44,215 nucleotides of DNA from Rhodovulum sulfidophilum (GTDB lineage: Bacteria > Pseudomonadota > Alphaproteobacteria > Rhodobacterales > Rhodobacteraceae), in the NCBI GenBank assembly GCA_003241785.1, contig QFPW01000026.1:1-44215 (forward strand), in the 5' to 3' direction. Of this stretch, positions 23,099 to 31,627 are shown one piece after another. A program made the position numbers and the translations under genes. The notes beneath the pieces were generated by a model, which made no database searches, was not told the DNA's origin, and was given only the letters and a program-made list of their open reading frames with translations. Position 1 is the stretch's first letter. Each line of letters opens with the position of its first letter.

Positions 23099-24265
23099 AT
23101 GATGGCGCGGAATCGCGGGATAGGGCGGGTGATCGAGGACGAGTCGAGCGTGGACGAGGTGGGACGCGCGATGCGCGTCGCCGAGGCCGTCGCCCGGAAG
23201 GCGGGCGAGGAATTCGTCAAGCCGGGCGGCCTCGTCGAGGTGCGTTTCGTCAAGGGGCAGTCGCTGAGCCTCACCGCTTCCCGGCTGCTCGCCCTCATGA
23301 TCCTGACCGCCGGGGGCGACGCCTGGCGCGACATCACCCACCGGATGCGCAAGGCGGATATCCGGCGGGGCCACAAGGGCAACGAGCGCATCGGCGACAT
23401 GCTCGAGGAACTGCACCGCACCCTCTTCGCGCAGGATGATCTCTCCTGGCGGGGAAAGCGGGCGACGAAGCGGTTCAGCCTGATCCAGACCTCCTGGGAG
23501 GAGGTCGAGGAGAACGGCCGCGAGACCGGCTGGCTCGAGTGGCAGTTCACCCCCGATGCCCGGCGGCTGATCCAGGAGTCGGAGACCTACGCGGTGATGA
23601 ACCGGCAGGCGGTGCTCGGATTTCGCTCGGCCTATGCGCTGAAGCTCTACGAGGAAGGCGCGCTGCGGCTGCATCGGCGGCAACCGGTCTGGAAGGTCGA
23701 CCTCATCGGCCTGCGCGCGGCGCTCGGGATCGCGCCGGAGAAATACGGCGATTTCGCCCAGCTCCGGCGCAAGGTCCTGACCGTGGCTCGCGATGAGATC
23801 GGGCAGCTCGCGCATTTCACCTGCGACTGGAAGGAATTCAAGCGCGGGCGCGCGGTGACCGAGCTCGAGTTCCGCTTCACGCCGAAGGACGCTCCGGCGC
23901 AGCTCGCGACCACCGGGGAGATCGCCCGGCACAGCGCGGGACGAAAGGAGCGGCGGCGGGGGAGCGTCGAGCGCGTCGTGGCCCCCTCCCCTGCCCCGGT
24001 CGTGGCGCCGGCGGTCGCCGCCGAGCCCCAGGGCGCCGAGGCGGCGTGGGAGCGTTTTCCGGCGGGCCGGCTGCATTTCGGCGAGACCGAGACGGCGGCG
24101 CGCCGCATCGGGCAGGCCCACGGCGGCGGCTGGGACGTCGATCTCATCGCGGATGCCTACCGGGACCACATGGGTGAGCGGCTGGAGCGGCTGAGCGGCG
24201 CGAAGCTCGAGAAATCCTGGCGCGGATTCTGCGAGGCCTTCTTCGCCCGGCGCGGCCGTCCCTGA
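23099..24265 (+). CDS. Plasmid/chromid replication initiator, Rep_3 superfamily
   Basis: 388 residues from the ATG at 23099, which has CAGGA six bases upstream. A TTG at 23075 is a poorer alternative. Two winged-helix modules are apparent: the first spans about 30-140 (SLTASRLLALMILTAGGDAW, then GNERIGDMLEELHRTLFAQDDLSW), and the second about 145-260 (GWLEWQFTPDARRLI, then FRSAYALKLYEEGALRL). This is the layout of RepA/RepE/Pi-type initiators that bind iterons. A C-terminal extension with a low-complexity Ala/Pro/Val linker (about 285-320) is extra to the minimal family. Iterons lie directly upstream and parA-parB downstream. The stop codon sits inside the large inverted repeat at 24253-24302. 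Confidence 0.88.
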   Translation: MMARNRGIGRVIEDESSVDEVGRAMRVAEAVARKAGEEFVKPGGLVEVRFVKGQSLSLTASRLLALMILTAGGDAWRDITHRMRKADIRRGHKGNERIGDMLEELHRTLFAQDDLSWRGKRATKRFSLIQTSWEEVEENGRETGWLEWQFTPDARRLIQESETYAVMNRQAVLGFRSAYALKLYEEGALRLHRRQPVWKVDLIGLRAALGIAPEKYGDFAQLRRKVLTVARDEIGQLAHFTCDWKEFKRGRAVTELEFRFTPKDAPAQLATTGEIARHSAGRKERRRGSVERVVAPSPAPVVAPAVAAEPQGAEAAWERFPAGRLHFGETETAARRIGQAHGGGWDVDLIADAYRDHMGERLERLSGAKLEKSWRGFCEAFFARRGRP

Positions 24266-24302
24266 GCGAATTGCAGCCCTGCAATTCGCTCAGGGACGGC
24301 CG
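24253..24302. repeat. 24-bp-arm perfect inverted repeat with parS-like core, copy 1
   Basis: Arms 24253-24276 and 24279-24302 are perfectly complementary around a CC centre, overlapping the last codons of the initiator gene. The core ATTGCAGCCCTGCAAT (24270-24285) recurs, in the opposite orientation, at 25894-25909 between parA and parB, with conserved flanks. A palindrome repeated near par genes suggests a ParB binding site. The long arms could also form a transcript hairpin ending rep mRNA or a cruciform. Confidence 0.7.
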
Positions 24303-24317
24303 GTGCGAGCCGGACCA

Positions 24318-24344
24318 CCCCCCCTGCCCTGCCCTGCCCTGCCC
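24318..24344 (-). repeat. Five-tract G-quadruplex-forming motif
   Basis: The plus strand has a run of seven C followed by four CCC tracts, each separated by TG. The minus strand is therefore five G-tracts with identical CA loops, a canonical short-loop G-quadruplex pattern (i-motif on the other strand). It lies 16 bases after the inverted repeat, between rep and parA. It may also be a slippage-prone pentanucleotide repeat. Confidence 0.6.
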
Positions 24345-24603
24345 GCGCCGTGAGCCCGTCGAGCCGGGGTTGGTAAAGGCACCGCGTCCCCGCGTTCCGG
24401 ACCCCTCCCTCCCGCGCTCCCTGGTCCCTGCCCCGCGGTGGGTTCCATCGGCGGGAGACACGGTCGCCGATCACCTCGGCGCTCCGACCGCCAGCCGCGC
24501 GGATGTACGGCGCGAATGGGAGAGTCGCCGCCTCGGCTCTTGCGACGGCGCCCCCGATCGGTCAGGTTTGGCCGGCAGCCCAGCCGAATCCGCGATTCTC
24601 GCT

Positions 24604-24626
24604 TGCCCGCTTTTCGAATTCGGGCA
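24604..24626. promoter_or_regulatory. Possible parA promoter dyad
   Basis: TGCCCG (24604-24609) and CGGGCA (24621-24626) are inverted around an AT-rich 11-base centre holding TTCGAA, about 60 bases before the parA ATG. Type Ia ParA proteins with an N-terminal HTH usually repress their own promoter, so this is a candidate operator. The rest of 24345-24603 is GC-rich with a pyrimidine-rich stretch on the plus strand and no gene that I can support. Confidence 0.35.
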
Positions 24627-24687
24627 TTGTCGGCGGCGATATTCGCAAGTCCGCCACGTCCGTCCCGCATTTTGAAAAGGAGAGCCC

Positions 24688-25890
24688 ATGGCTTCCTCGA
24701 TCGACGCAGTCCGCCTGAGCGAGCGTCTCGACGTCGCGGCGCTTGCTGACCGGTCGTCCGCCGTTCTGGAGAAGCTTCGCTCCTCCGCCCGCAGCGCGCG
24801 CTCGGAGGAGCGGCGCGAGCCCACCTTCCCGATCGGCAAGGCGGCGGACCTGGTCGGGCGGACCACGGCGGCGATCCGCGAGGCCGAGAGCGACGGCCGC
24901 CTCGCCAGCCCTCCGCGCGGCGAGAACAACCGCCGCGTCGGCTATACGCTCGCGCAGCTCAACGACATGCGCGGCACCTTCGGCACGCGGCCCTGGCGCG
25001 CGCCCGGCGATCCCTGCGCCGTGGTCGCGGTGCAGAATTTCAAGGGCGGGGTCGGAAAGTCGACGGTCTCGGTGCATCTGGCGCAGTATCTCGCCATCCG
25101 GGGCTACCGGGTGCTGCTGGTCGATTGCGACAGCCAGGCCTCGGCGACGACGCTGTTCGGCTATGTGCCGGATCTCGACCTCGGCGAGGACGACACGCTC
25201 TATCCCTATCTTCGGGAGGGCGAGCGGCGGTCGCTCGACTATGCGATCCGCAAGACGCATTTCGACGGGCTCGATCTCATCCCGGCGAACCTGCGGCTGT
25301 TCCAGTCCGAATACGAGCTCGCGGCGCGGATGGCGCGCGGGCAGGGCGCGTTGCTCGGCCGGCTGGCGGAGGGGATCGCCTCGGTGGCGGATCTCTACGA
25401 CGTGGTGGTGATCGACCCGCCGCCCGCGCTGGGGGCGATCTCGCTGTCCGTGCTGCGCGCGGCGAACGCGCTCGTCGTACCGGTCCCGCCGACGGTGATG
25501 GACTTCTCATCGACGGCGGCCTTCCTCGCGATGCTCGACGAGACGATCCAGAGCCTCGCCGACCACGAGCTGGCGCCAGAACTGGCCTTCGTGCGCTTCG
25601 TCGCGACCAAGGTCGACGAGAACAAGTCGATGCAGCGCGGCCTGCTCGACCTGATGCGGCAGATCTACGGCAATGCGATGATCCGCACGCCGCTCAAGGA
25701 TTCGGCCGAGATCGACAATGCGACGGCGCGGCTGATGACGGTCTACGAGCTCGACGGCCCGATCACGAGCAAGCAGGTGCGCGACCGCTGCCTGACCTAC
25801 CTCGACGGGGTCTGCGGCGAGATCGAGCTCAACATCCGCCAGACCTGGCCGAGCCATCTCGGCAGGCTGCGGAAGGAGGGCCACGCGTGA
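24688..25890 (+). CDS. parA: Type Ia partition ATPase ParA
   Basis: 400 residues. An N-terminal DNA-binding segment (about 45-100: FPIGKAADLVGRTTAAIREAESDGRL) precedes the deviant Walker ATPase domain, with KGGVGKST at 119-126, VDCDSQAS around 145-152 and VVVIDPPPALG about 237-247. The length and HTH mark type Ia (P1/F-like) ParA, which both moves plasmid DNA and represses its own operon. AAAAGGAGAG precedes the ATG. It stands between rep and parB, with a parS-like palindrome right after its stop. Confidence 0.92.
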   Translation: MASSIDAVRLSERLDVAALADRSSAVLEKLRSSARSARSEERREPTFPIGKAADLVGRTTAAIREAESDGRLASPPRGENNRRVGYTLAQLNDMRGTFGTRPWRAPGDPCAVVAVQNFKGGVGKSTVSVHLAQYLAIRGYRVLLVDCDSQASATTLFGYVPDLDLGEDDTLYPYLREGERRSLDYAIRKTHFDGLDLIPANLRLFQSEYELAARMARGQGALLGRLAEGIASVADLYDVVVIDPPPALGAISLSVLRAANALVVPVPPTVMDFSSTAAFLAMLDETIQSLADHELAPELAFVRFVATKVDENKSMQRGLLDLMRQIYGNAMIRTPLKDSAEIDNATARLMTVYELDGPITSKQVRDRCLTYLDGVCGEIELNIRQTWPSHLGRLRKEGHA

Positions 25891-25893
25891 GCG

Positions 25894-25909
25894 ATTGCAG
25901 GGCTGCAAT
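25894..25909. promoter_or_regulatory. parS-like palindrome, copy 2
   Basis: ATTGCAGGGCTGCAAT is the exact reverse complement of the core at 24270-24285, and the flanks (GCGA side and CCCTG side) are also largely conserved between copies, with one base deleted in the GCGAA/GCGA arm. It sits in the 40 bases between the parA stop and parB start, a usual place for a ParB-binding centromere. Confidence 0.65.
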
Positions 25910-25930
25910 TCGGCCAGGGGAGGGGGGACA

Positions 25931-26944
25931 ATGAGCTCGAAGAACAAGAGCTTCGTGGACGGGCTCACGGCCGCCGTGGAGCCTGTGGAGCGCGGGCCCA
26001 GGCTTGGCCTCGGCGTGCTCGGGGGGCGCAACAACCGGCTGGCGGAGCTCGCCTCCGGGGCGGTGGTGAACAGCCCGCAGGAGTTGGTCGACCCGGCGCG
26101 CTGCCGGATCTGGGAGCGCCACAACCGCGACTACGCGGCGCTGTCCCGCGACCGCTGCGAGGACCTGATCGAGAGCATCCTCGCGCAGGGGCGGCAGGAG
26201 GTTCCCGCGATCGTTCGGCGCGTCGCGAACGACCCCGAGCATGACTTCGAGGTCATCTGCGGCGCGCGGCGCCACTGGAGCGTCGCCTGGCTGCGGGCGA
26301 ACAACCATCCCGAGATCCGCTATCTCGTCGAGATTCGCGACCTGACCGACGAGCAGGCCTTCCGCGTCTCCGATCTCGAGAACCGCGCCCGCGCGGACCT
26401 GAGCGACGTCGAGCGCGCGCGAGACTATCTGCGCGCGCTCGGCCTCTATTACGGCGGCCGGCAGAAGGACATGGCGCGCCGGCTCAACCAGTCCGAGGCC
26501 TGGCTGAGCCGGTACCTCGACCTCGCCCGCCTGCCCGAGGAACTGGTCGGCGCCTTCGCCGATCCGTTCGAGCTCAGGATCTCGCATATCGGCGCGCTGA
26601 AGCCGCTGCTGAAGCCCGAGCAGACCCGCGCCGCCGTGCTGGAGGCGGCGCTGGGACTGCGGTGGGCGCGCGAGGAGGGCAGGGGGGACGTGCCGCTCGC
26701 GCCGCCGGACGTCATCCGCGCGCTCACCGCCGCCGCGCAAGGGCCGCGGGCGGGGAAGGGCGCCCCCAAGAAGTCAGGAATGGATGCGAAAATCGTGCGA
26801 AATCAAGCCGGCGTGCCCTTGCTGCGGCTTGAGGCGAAGGATCGGAAGGGCATTACGCTGACGCTGCTTCCCAGGGAGGGCGGAGAGCGCGGAGACGTCG
26901 AGGCCGCGCTGGCGCGTCTGCTCGACGAGAACTGGCCGAAGTGA
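25931..26944 (+). CDS. parB: Partition protein ParB
   Basis: 337 residues from the ATG at 25931, preceded by a GGGGAGGGGGG leader. A TTG 12 codons earlier would start inside the parS-like palindrome. It has the ParB N-terminal (CTPase-type) domain with the box II-like GARRHW (111-116), in place of the common GERRxR, and ENRARADLSDVERARDYLRAL (150-170). The HTH follows at about 175-205 (KDMARRLNQSEAWLSRYLDLARLP), and a C-terminal region of beta/alpha type would dimerise. It binds parS and partners ParA. Both cores at 24270 and 25894 are candidate sites. Confidence 0.9.
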   Translation: MSSKNKSFVDGLTAAVEPVERGPRLGLGVLGGRNNRLAELASGAVVNSPQELVDPARCRIWERHNRDYAALSRDRCEDLIESILAQGRQEVPAIVRRVANDPEHDFEVICGARRHWSVAWLRANNHPEIRYLVEIRDLTDEQAFRVSDLENRARADLSDVERARDYLRALGLYYGGRQKDMARRLNQSEAWLSRYLDLARLPEELVGAFADPFELRISHIGALKPLLKPEQTRAAVLEAALGLRWAREEGRGDVPLAPPDVIRALTAAAQGPRAGKGAPKKSGMDAKIVRNQAGVPLLRLEAKDRKGITLTLLPREGGERGDVEAALARLLDENWPK

Positions 26945-27350
26945 GCGCGAGCGGGGCCCCGCGCCACCATCGTGGAGAGTCTACGGGGCGGCGTCATTAT
27001 CGGACAATTCGCGATCGCACGCCTCGCGGCGGTTAGGAGTACGCGCGACCCGACAAAGCGCCGGGCGCGATCCGGTTGCCTCGGCGTCTCGAGAGGCTTC
27101 AGGACCATCGGCGCAATCGGCGCGCCGCCCGGAATCTCCCCGGTCCTGGACCGCCGTCGTTCGCTTCGCCGCGAGGGCCCGGCGCCCTTCCGAGCCTCGA
27201 ATGCCACGAAACATGGGCGCGCCTCTTGCCTCCGGCGCGCGTTCGGTATACTTCGGCATACATTGAGAGAGCTCGCCGCCGCTCGCAGAGGTGCTTGCGG
27301 CCGGGGGTTCTAGCTTATTTAGTATCCAGCGCCGCACCGTAGGGATCGCC
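26945..27350 (+). other. Gene-free stretch upstream of acnB with possible promoter
   Basis: No credible gene is seen in these 406 bases. TTGCCT (27226-27231) and TATACT (27247-27252), 15 bases apart, are a plausible promoter. The -10 lies in a small dyad GTAT-N8-ATAC. An AT-richer patch follows at about 27308-27326. The long leader (about 90 bases) could hold post-transcriptional control, which is known for acnB in other bacteria, but no specific element was recognised. Confidence 0.35.
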
Positions 27351-30140
27351 ATGAGCCTGTACACAGACTACCTAGCCGAAATCGAATCGCGAAAGAGCCA
27401 AGGTCTGCATCCCAAGCCCATCGATGATGGCGCGCTGGTGGCGGAACTCATCGCGCAGATCGAAGATGCAGGAAGCGAGCACCGCGCGGATTCGCTCCAG
27501 TTCTTCATCTACAACACGCTGCCCGGCACGACGAGCGCGGCGGGAGTCAAGGCGCGGTTCCTGAAGAAGATCATCCTCGGCGAGACCATCGTCCCGGAAA
27601 TCACGCCGGCCTTCGCCTTCGAGCTGCTGTCGCACATGAAGGGCGGCCCTTCCGTCGAGGTCCTGCTCGACCTGGCACTCGGCGCGGACGCGGATATCGC
27701 CCGGCAGGCCGGCGAGGTGCTCAAGACGCAGGTCTTCCTCTACGACGCGGACATGGCCCGGCTGGGCGACGCCTTCAAGGCGGGCAACGCCGTCGCGAAG
27801 GACATCCTCGAGAGCTATGCGAAGGCCGAGTTCTTCACCAAGCTTCCGGAGGTCGAGGACGAGATCGGGGTGGTGACCTATATCGCCGCCGAAGGCGATA
27901 TCTCGACCGACCTGCTGTCGCCGGGCAACCAGGCGCATTCGCGCTCGGACCGGGAACTGCACGGCCTGTGCATGATCAGCCCCGAGGCCCAGAAGGAGAT
28001 CGTCGCGCTCCAGGCCCAGCATCCCGACAAGCGGGTGATGCTGATCGCCGAGAAGGGTACGATGGGCGTCGGCTCGTCGCGGATGTCGGGCGTGAACAAC
28101 GTGGCGCTCTGGACCGGCAAGAAGGCCAGCCCCTATGTGCCCTTCGTCAACATCGCGCCGGTCGTCGCCGGCACCAACGGCATCTCGCCGATCTTCGCGA
28201 CCACGGTCGACGTGACCGGCGGCATCGGCATCAACCTCAAGAACTGGGTCAGGAAGACCGGCGAGGACGGCAAGCCGATCCTCAACAACGACGGCAATCC
28301 GATCCTCGAGCAGAAATACTCGGTCGAGACCGGGACGGTGCTGAAAATCGACGTCGCCGGCAAGAAGCTCCGCGACGCGGCCGGCGCGGAGCTGGTCGAC
28401 GTGGCCGCGGCCTTCACGCCGCAGAAGATGGAGTTCATGAAGGCGGGCTCCTCCTATGCCATCGTCTTCGGCAAGAAGCTCCAGACCTTCGCCGCCAAGA
28501 CCCTCGGCGTCGAGCCGACCCCGGTCTTCGCGCCGAACAAGGAGATCACCGTCGAGGGCCAGGGCCTGACCGCGGTCGAGAAGATCTTCAACCGCAACGC
28601 GGTCGGCGTGACCCCGGGCAAGGTGCTGCACGCGGGCTCGGATGTCCGGGTGATCGTCAACATCGTCGGCTCGCAGGACACCACCGGTCTCATGACGGCG
28701 CAGGAGCTGGAGGCGATGGCGGCCACCGTCATCTCGCCGCTGGTCGACGGCGCCTACCAGTCTGGCTGCCACACGGCTTCCGTCTGGGACAAGAAGGCCC
28801 AGGCGAACATCCCGAAGCTCATGTCCTTCATGAACAACTTCGGTGTCATCACCGCCCGCGACCCGAAGGGCGTCTATCACTCGATGACGGACGTGATCCA
28901 CAAGGTCCTGAACGACATCACCATCGATGACTGGGCGATCATCATCGGCGGCGACAGCCATACCCGCATGTCCAAGGGCGTGGCCTTCGGCGCCGATTCC
29001 GGCACCGTGGCGCTGGCGCTCGCGACCGGCGAGGCGACCATGCCGATCCCGCAGTCGGTCAAGGTGACCTTCAAGGGCAAGATGAAGCCCTGGATGGACT
29101 TCCGCGACGTGGTGCACGCCACCCAGCGCCAGATGCTGGAGCAGCACGGTGACAACGTCTTCCAGGGCCGGATCATCGAAGTGCATATCGGCACCCTGCT
29201 CGCCGACCAGGCCTTCACCTTCACCGACTGGACGGCCGAGATGAAGGCCAAGGCCTCGATCTGCATCAGCCAGGACGAGACCCTGATCGAGAGCCTGGAG
29301 ATCGCGAAGAGCCGCATCCAGATCATGATCGACAAGGGCATGGACAACGCCGCCGGCGTGCTCCGGGGCCTGATCGCCAAGGCCGACAAGCGCATCGCGG
29401 AAATCCGCTCCGGCGAGAAGCCCGCGCTGAGGCCCGACGACAACGCGAAATACTTCGCCGAGGTCGTCGTCGATCTCGACGTGATCGACGAGCCGATGAT
29501 CGCCGACCCCGACGTGAACAACGCCGACGTGTCGCGGCGCTACACCCACGACACGATCCGGCCGGTGTCCTACTATCGCGGCGAGAAGAAGGTCGACCTC
29601 GGCTTCGTCGGCTCCTGCATGGTGCACAAGGGCGACATGAAGATCGTCGCCCAGATGCTGAAGAACCTCGAGAAGGCGACGGGCAAGGTTGAGTTCAAGG
29701 CGCCGCTGGTCGTCGCGGCCCCGACCTACAACATCATCGACGAGCTCAAGGCCGAGGGGGATTGGGAGATCCTGCAGAAATACTCGGGCTTCGAGTTCGA
29801 CGATCTCTTCCCGAAGAACACCGCCCGCACGGAATACGAGAACATCCTCTATCTCGAGCGGCCGGGCTGCAACCTCTGCATGGGCAACCAGGAGAAGGCC
29901 GAGAAGGGCGACACGGTTCTCGCGACCTCCACGCGTCTCTTCCAGGGCCGCGTCGTCGAGGACACCACCGAGAAGAAGGGCGAATCGCTGCTCGCCTCGA
30001 CCCCGGTGGTCGTCCTCTCCGCGATCCTCGGCCGGACGCCGAGCGCCGAGGAATACAAGGCCGCCGTGGAAGGGATCGACCTGACCAAGTTCGCCCCGCC
30101 GGCCGAGCGGCCGGGCATGGCGCGGTCGGTCCATTTCTGA
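27351..30140 (+). CDS. acnB: Aconitate hydratase B (bifunctional aconitase/2-methylisocitrate dehydratase)
   Basis: 929 residues from the ATG at 27351. It begins SLYTDYLAEIESRK and has, in order, the AcnB N-terminal HEAT-like domain (to about 160), the swivelling domain with DISTDLLSPGNQAHSRSDRELHG, and the large catalytic domains. The 4Fe-4S cysteines are in SGCHTASVW and, near the C-terminus, Cys840 and Cys843 in RPGCNLCMGNQ. GDSHTRMS is an active-site segment. It interconverts citrate and isocitrate in the TCA cycle. A housekeeping gene placed just after parB is notable and argues for a chromid-like replicon or an integrated plasmid. It is longer than E. coli AcnB (865 residues). Confidence 0.95.
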   Translation: MSLYTDYLAEIESRKSQGLHPKPIDDGALVAELIAQIEDAGSEHRADSLQFFIYNTLPGTTSAAGVKARFLKKIILGETIVPEITPAFAFELLSHMKGGPSVEVLLDLALGADADIARQAGEVLKTQVFLYDADMARLGDAFKAGNAVAKDILESYAKAEFFTKLPEVEDEIGVVTYIAAEGDISTDLLSPGNQAHSRSDRELHGLCMISPEAQKEIVALQAQHPDKRVMLIAEKGTMGVGSSRMSGVNNVALWTGKKASPYVPFVNIAPVVAGTNGISPIFATTVDVTGGIGINLKNWVRKTGEDGKPILNNDGNPILEQKYSVETGTVLKIDVAGKKLRDAAGAELVDVAAAFTPQKMEFMKAGSSYAIVFGKKLQTFAAKTLGVEPTPVFAPNKEITVEGQGLTAVEKIFNRNAVGVTPGKVLHAGSDVRVIVNIVGSQDTTGLMTAQELEAMAATVISPLVDGAYQSGCHTASVWDKKAQANIPKLMSFMNNFGVITARDPKGVYHSMTDVIHKVLNDITIDDWAIIIGGDSHTRMSKGVAFGADSGTVALALATGEATMPIPQSVKVTFKGKMKPWMDFRDVVHATQRQMLEQHGDNVFQGRIIEVHIGTLLADQAFTFTDWTAEMKAKASICISQDETLIESLEIAKSRIQIMIDKGMDNAAGVLRGLIAKADKRIAEIRSGEKPALRPDDNAKYFAEVVVDLDVIDEPMIADPDVNNADVSRRYTHDTIRPVSYYRGEKKVDLGFVGSCMVHKGDMKIVAQMLKNLEKATGKVEFKAPLVVAAPTYNIIDELKAEGDWEILQKYSGFEFDDLFPKNTARTEYENILYLERPGCNLCMGNQEKAEKGDTVLATSTRLFQGRVVEDTTEKKGESLLASTPVVVLSAILGRTPSAEEYKAAVEGIDLTKFAPPAERPGMARSVHF

Positions 30141-30144
30141 GCGA

Positions 30145-30167
30145 CGGTCCCGCGTGGCGCGGGACCG
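30145..30167 (+). terminator. Stem-loop after acnB
   Basis: CGGTCCCGCG, loop TGG, CGCGGGACCG: a perfect 10-bp stem five bases after the acnB stop. No T-run follows, so it may protect the 3' end or act with the stronger hairpin downstream. Confidence 0.5.
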
Positions 30168-30193
30168 CCGGCGATCGGAAGATCAGATCCTCG

Positions 30194-30230
30194 CGCCGGG
30201 GCGGACATCCATATGTCCGCCCCGGCGTTC
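30194..30230 (+). terminator. Rho-independent-type terminator of acnB
   Basis: A perfect 15-bp stem (30194-30208 with 30213-30227) with loop CCAT is followed by TTCTTCC. It is the strongest terminator-like structure in the window and separates acnB from the Hsp70-like gene. Confidence 0.7.
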
Positions 30231-30355
30231 TTCCAACCGCCGGTTCCGGCGCCGAACCCGCGCGGCGGCGACATTCAGCGCGGGGCCCGGCACGCGCCTT
30301 GCCGCCATCGCCGGGATCGGGTAGCGCACGCGCTTTCCAATCACGAGCGACCGCC

Positions 30356-31627
30356 ATGCGTCCGGACATTCTCGCCATCGACTTCGGCACCTCGAACTCG
30401 GCCGCCGCCATCCTCGAGAACGGCGCGCCGCGTCGCCTCCCGATCCAGTCGGGGTCGGACACGCTGCCGACGGCGGTGTTCTTCCCCGGCGAAGGGGGAC
30501 CGATGCTGATCGGCGACGCGGCGGGCGACGCGCTGATCGCGGGGGAGCCCGGGCGGTACATGCGCGCGCTGAAAAGCGTGCTCGGCGGGCCGCTCCTGCG
30601 CGAGACGCGGATGATCGGCGGCGCGCGGCGCACGCTCGCCGATGTGATCACCGTCTTCCTGCGCGCGCTGCGCGAGCGGGCCGAGGCGGCAACGGGCGCG
30701 CGGTACCGGCGCGCGCTCTCCGGGCGGCCGGTGCATTTCCACACCGCCGATCCGGAGCGCGACGCGCGAGCCGAGGCGGATCTGCGCGCGTGCTACCTCG
30801 CGGCGGGATTCGACGAGGTGGCGTTCCTCGCCGAGCCCGAGGCCGCCGCGCTCGCCTGCCGGGCGCTGGGGGCGGAGGGCGGCGCCGGGCTCGTGGTCGA
30901 CATCGGCGGCGGCACCTCGGATTTCACCGCCTTCGTCGTCGAGGGGGGCGCGGTGCGGGTGCTCGCGAGCCACGGCATCCGGCTCGGCGGCACGGATTTC
31001 GACCAGGCGGTCTCGATGACCCATGCGATGCCGCTCCTCGGCCTCGGCGGCGAGCTTCGCCGCGAGATGGGGCCCGGTCTGCTGCCGGTGCCGAAGGGGA
31101 TCTACGCCGATCTCGCGACCTGGGCGAAGATCCCCTTCCTCTACACACCCGCCACGCGCCGGGAGGCGGCGCTGATGGCGCGGCTCGCGGTCGAGCCGGC
31201 GCGGCTGGAGCGGCTGGCGCGGGTGCTCGACGACGAGCTCGGCCACGAGCTGGCCTTCGCGGTCGAACGCGGCAAGATCGCCGCGAACGAGAACCTGCCC
31301 GCCGCGCGGATCGCGATGGAATTCATCGAGCCCGGCCTCGCGGCGCCGATCTCGCCGGATTCGCTCGCGCTCGAGATGGGGGGTTTCGGCGCGGACCTGC
31401 GCCGGGCGGCGGAGGACACGCTCGCCCTCGCGGGCCTACGCGCCGAGGACATCGGGAGCGTGATCCTCGTCGGGGGATCGAGCCTGATGCGGCTCGTGAC
31501 CGACATGGCGGTCGATCTCTTTCCCGGGGCGGCGCTCCGGCGCTCGGAGGCGTTCACCGCGGTGGTCGACGGCCTCGCGCTCGCGACGGGCGAGGGACGG
31601 CGGGCAGGCGTGGCGGCCGTGGCCTGA
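30356..31627 (+). CDS. Hsp70-family ATPase (YegD-like chaperone homologue)
   Basis: 423 residues, corresponding to the nucleotide-binding domain of Hsp70 without the substrate-binding domain. ATP-binding signatures are IDFGTSNSAAA (phosphate 1, about 7-17), VVDIGGGTSDF (phosphate 2, about 181-191) and VILVGGSSLMRLV (adenosine region, about 370-382). YegD-like proteins share this length, and their role is poorly known. The ribosome binding site is weak. It is convergent with the GlxA-type gene: the two stop codons abut in TGATCA (31625-31630). Confidence 0.85.
   Translation: MRPDILAIDFGTSNSAAAILENGAPRRLPIQSGSDTLPTAVFFPGEGGPMLIGDAAGDALIAGEPGRYMRALKSVLGGPLLRETRMIGGARRTLADVITVFLRALRERAEAATGARYRRALSGRPVHFHTADPERDARAEADLRACYLAAGFDEVAFLAEPEAAALACRALGAEGGAGLVVDIGGGTSDFTAFVVEGGAVRVLASHGIRLGGTDFDQAVSMTHAMPLLGLGGELRREMGPGLLPVPKGIYADLATWAKIPFLYTPATRREAALMARLAVEPARLERLARVLDDELGHELAFAVERGKIAANENLPAARIAMEFIEPGLAAPISPDSLALEMGGFGADLRRAAEDTLALAGLRAEDIGSVILVGGSSLMRLVTDMAVDLFPGAALRRSEAFTAVVDGLALATGEGRRAGVAAVA

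Noticed and set aside
23302..23316. A sixth iteron-like CCTGACC followed by a G-run inside the rep coding region
   Set aside because: The distance from heptamer to G-run is three bases, not five, it is out of phase with the array, and the sequence is explained by codons of the initiator.
26981..27364. Open frames on both strands in the gap before acnB
   Set aside because: No family motif, no good start context, and composition typical of spurious frames; treated as non-coding.
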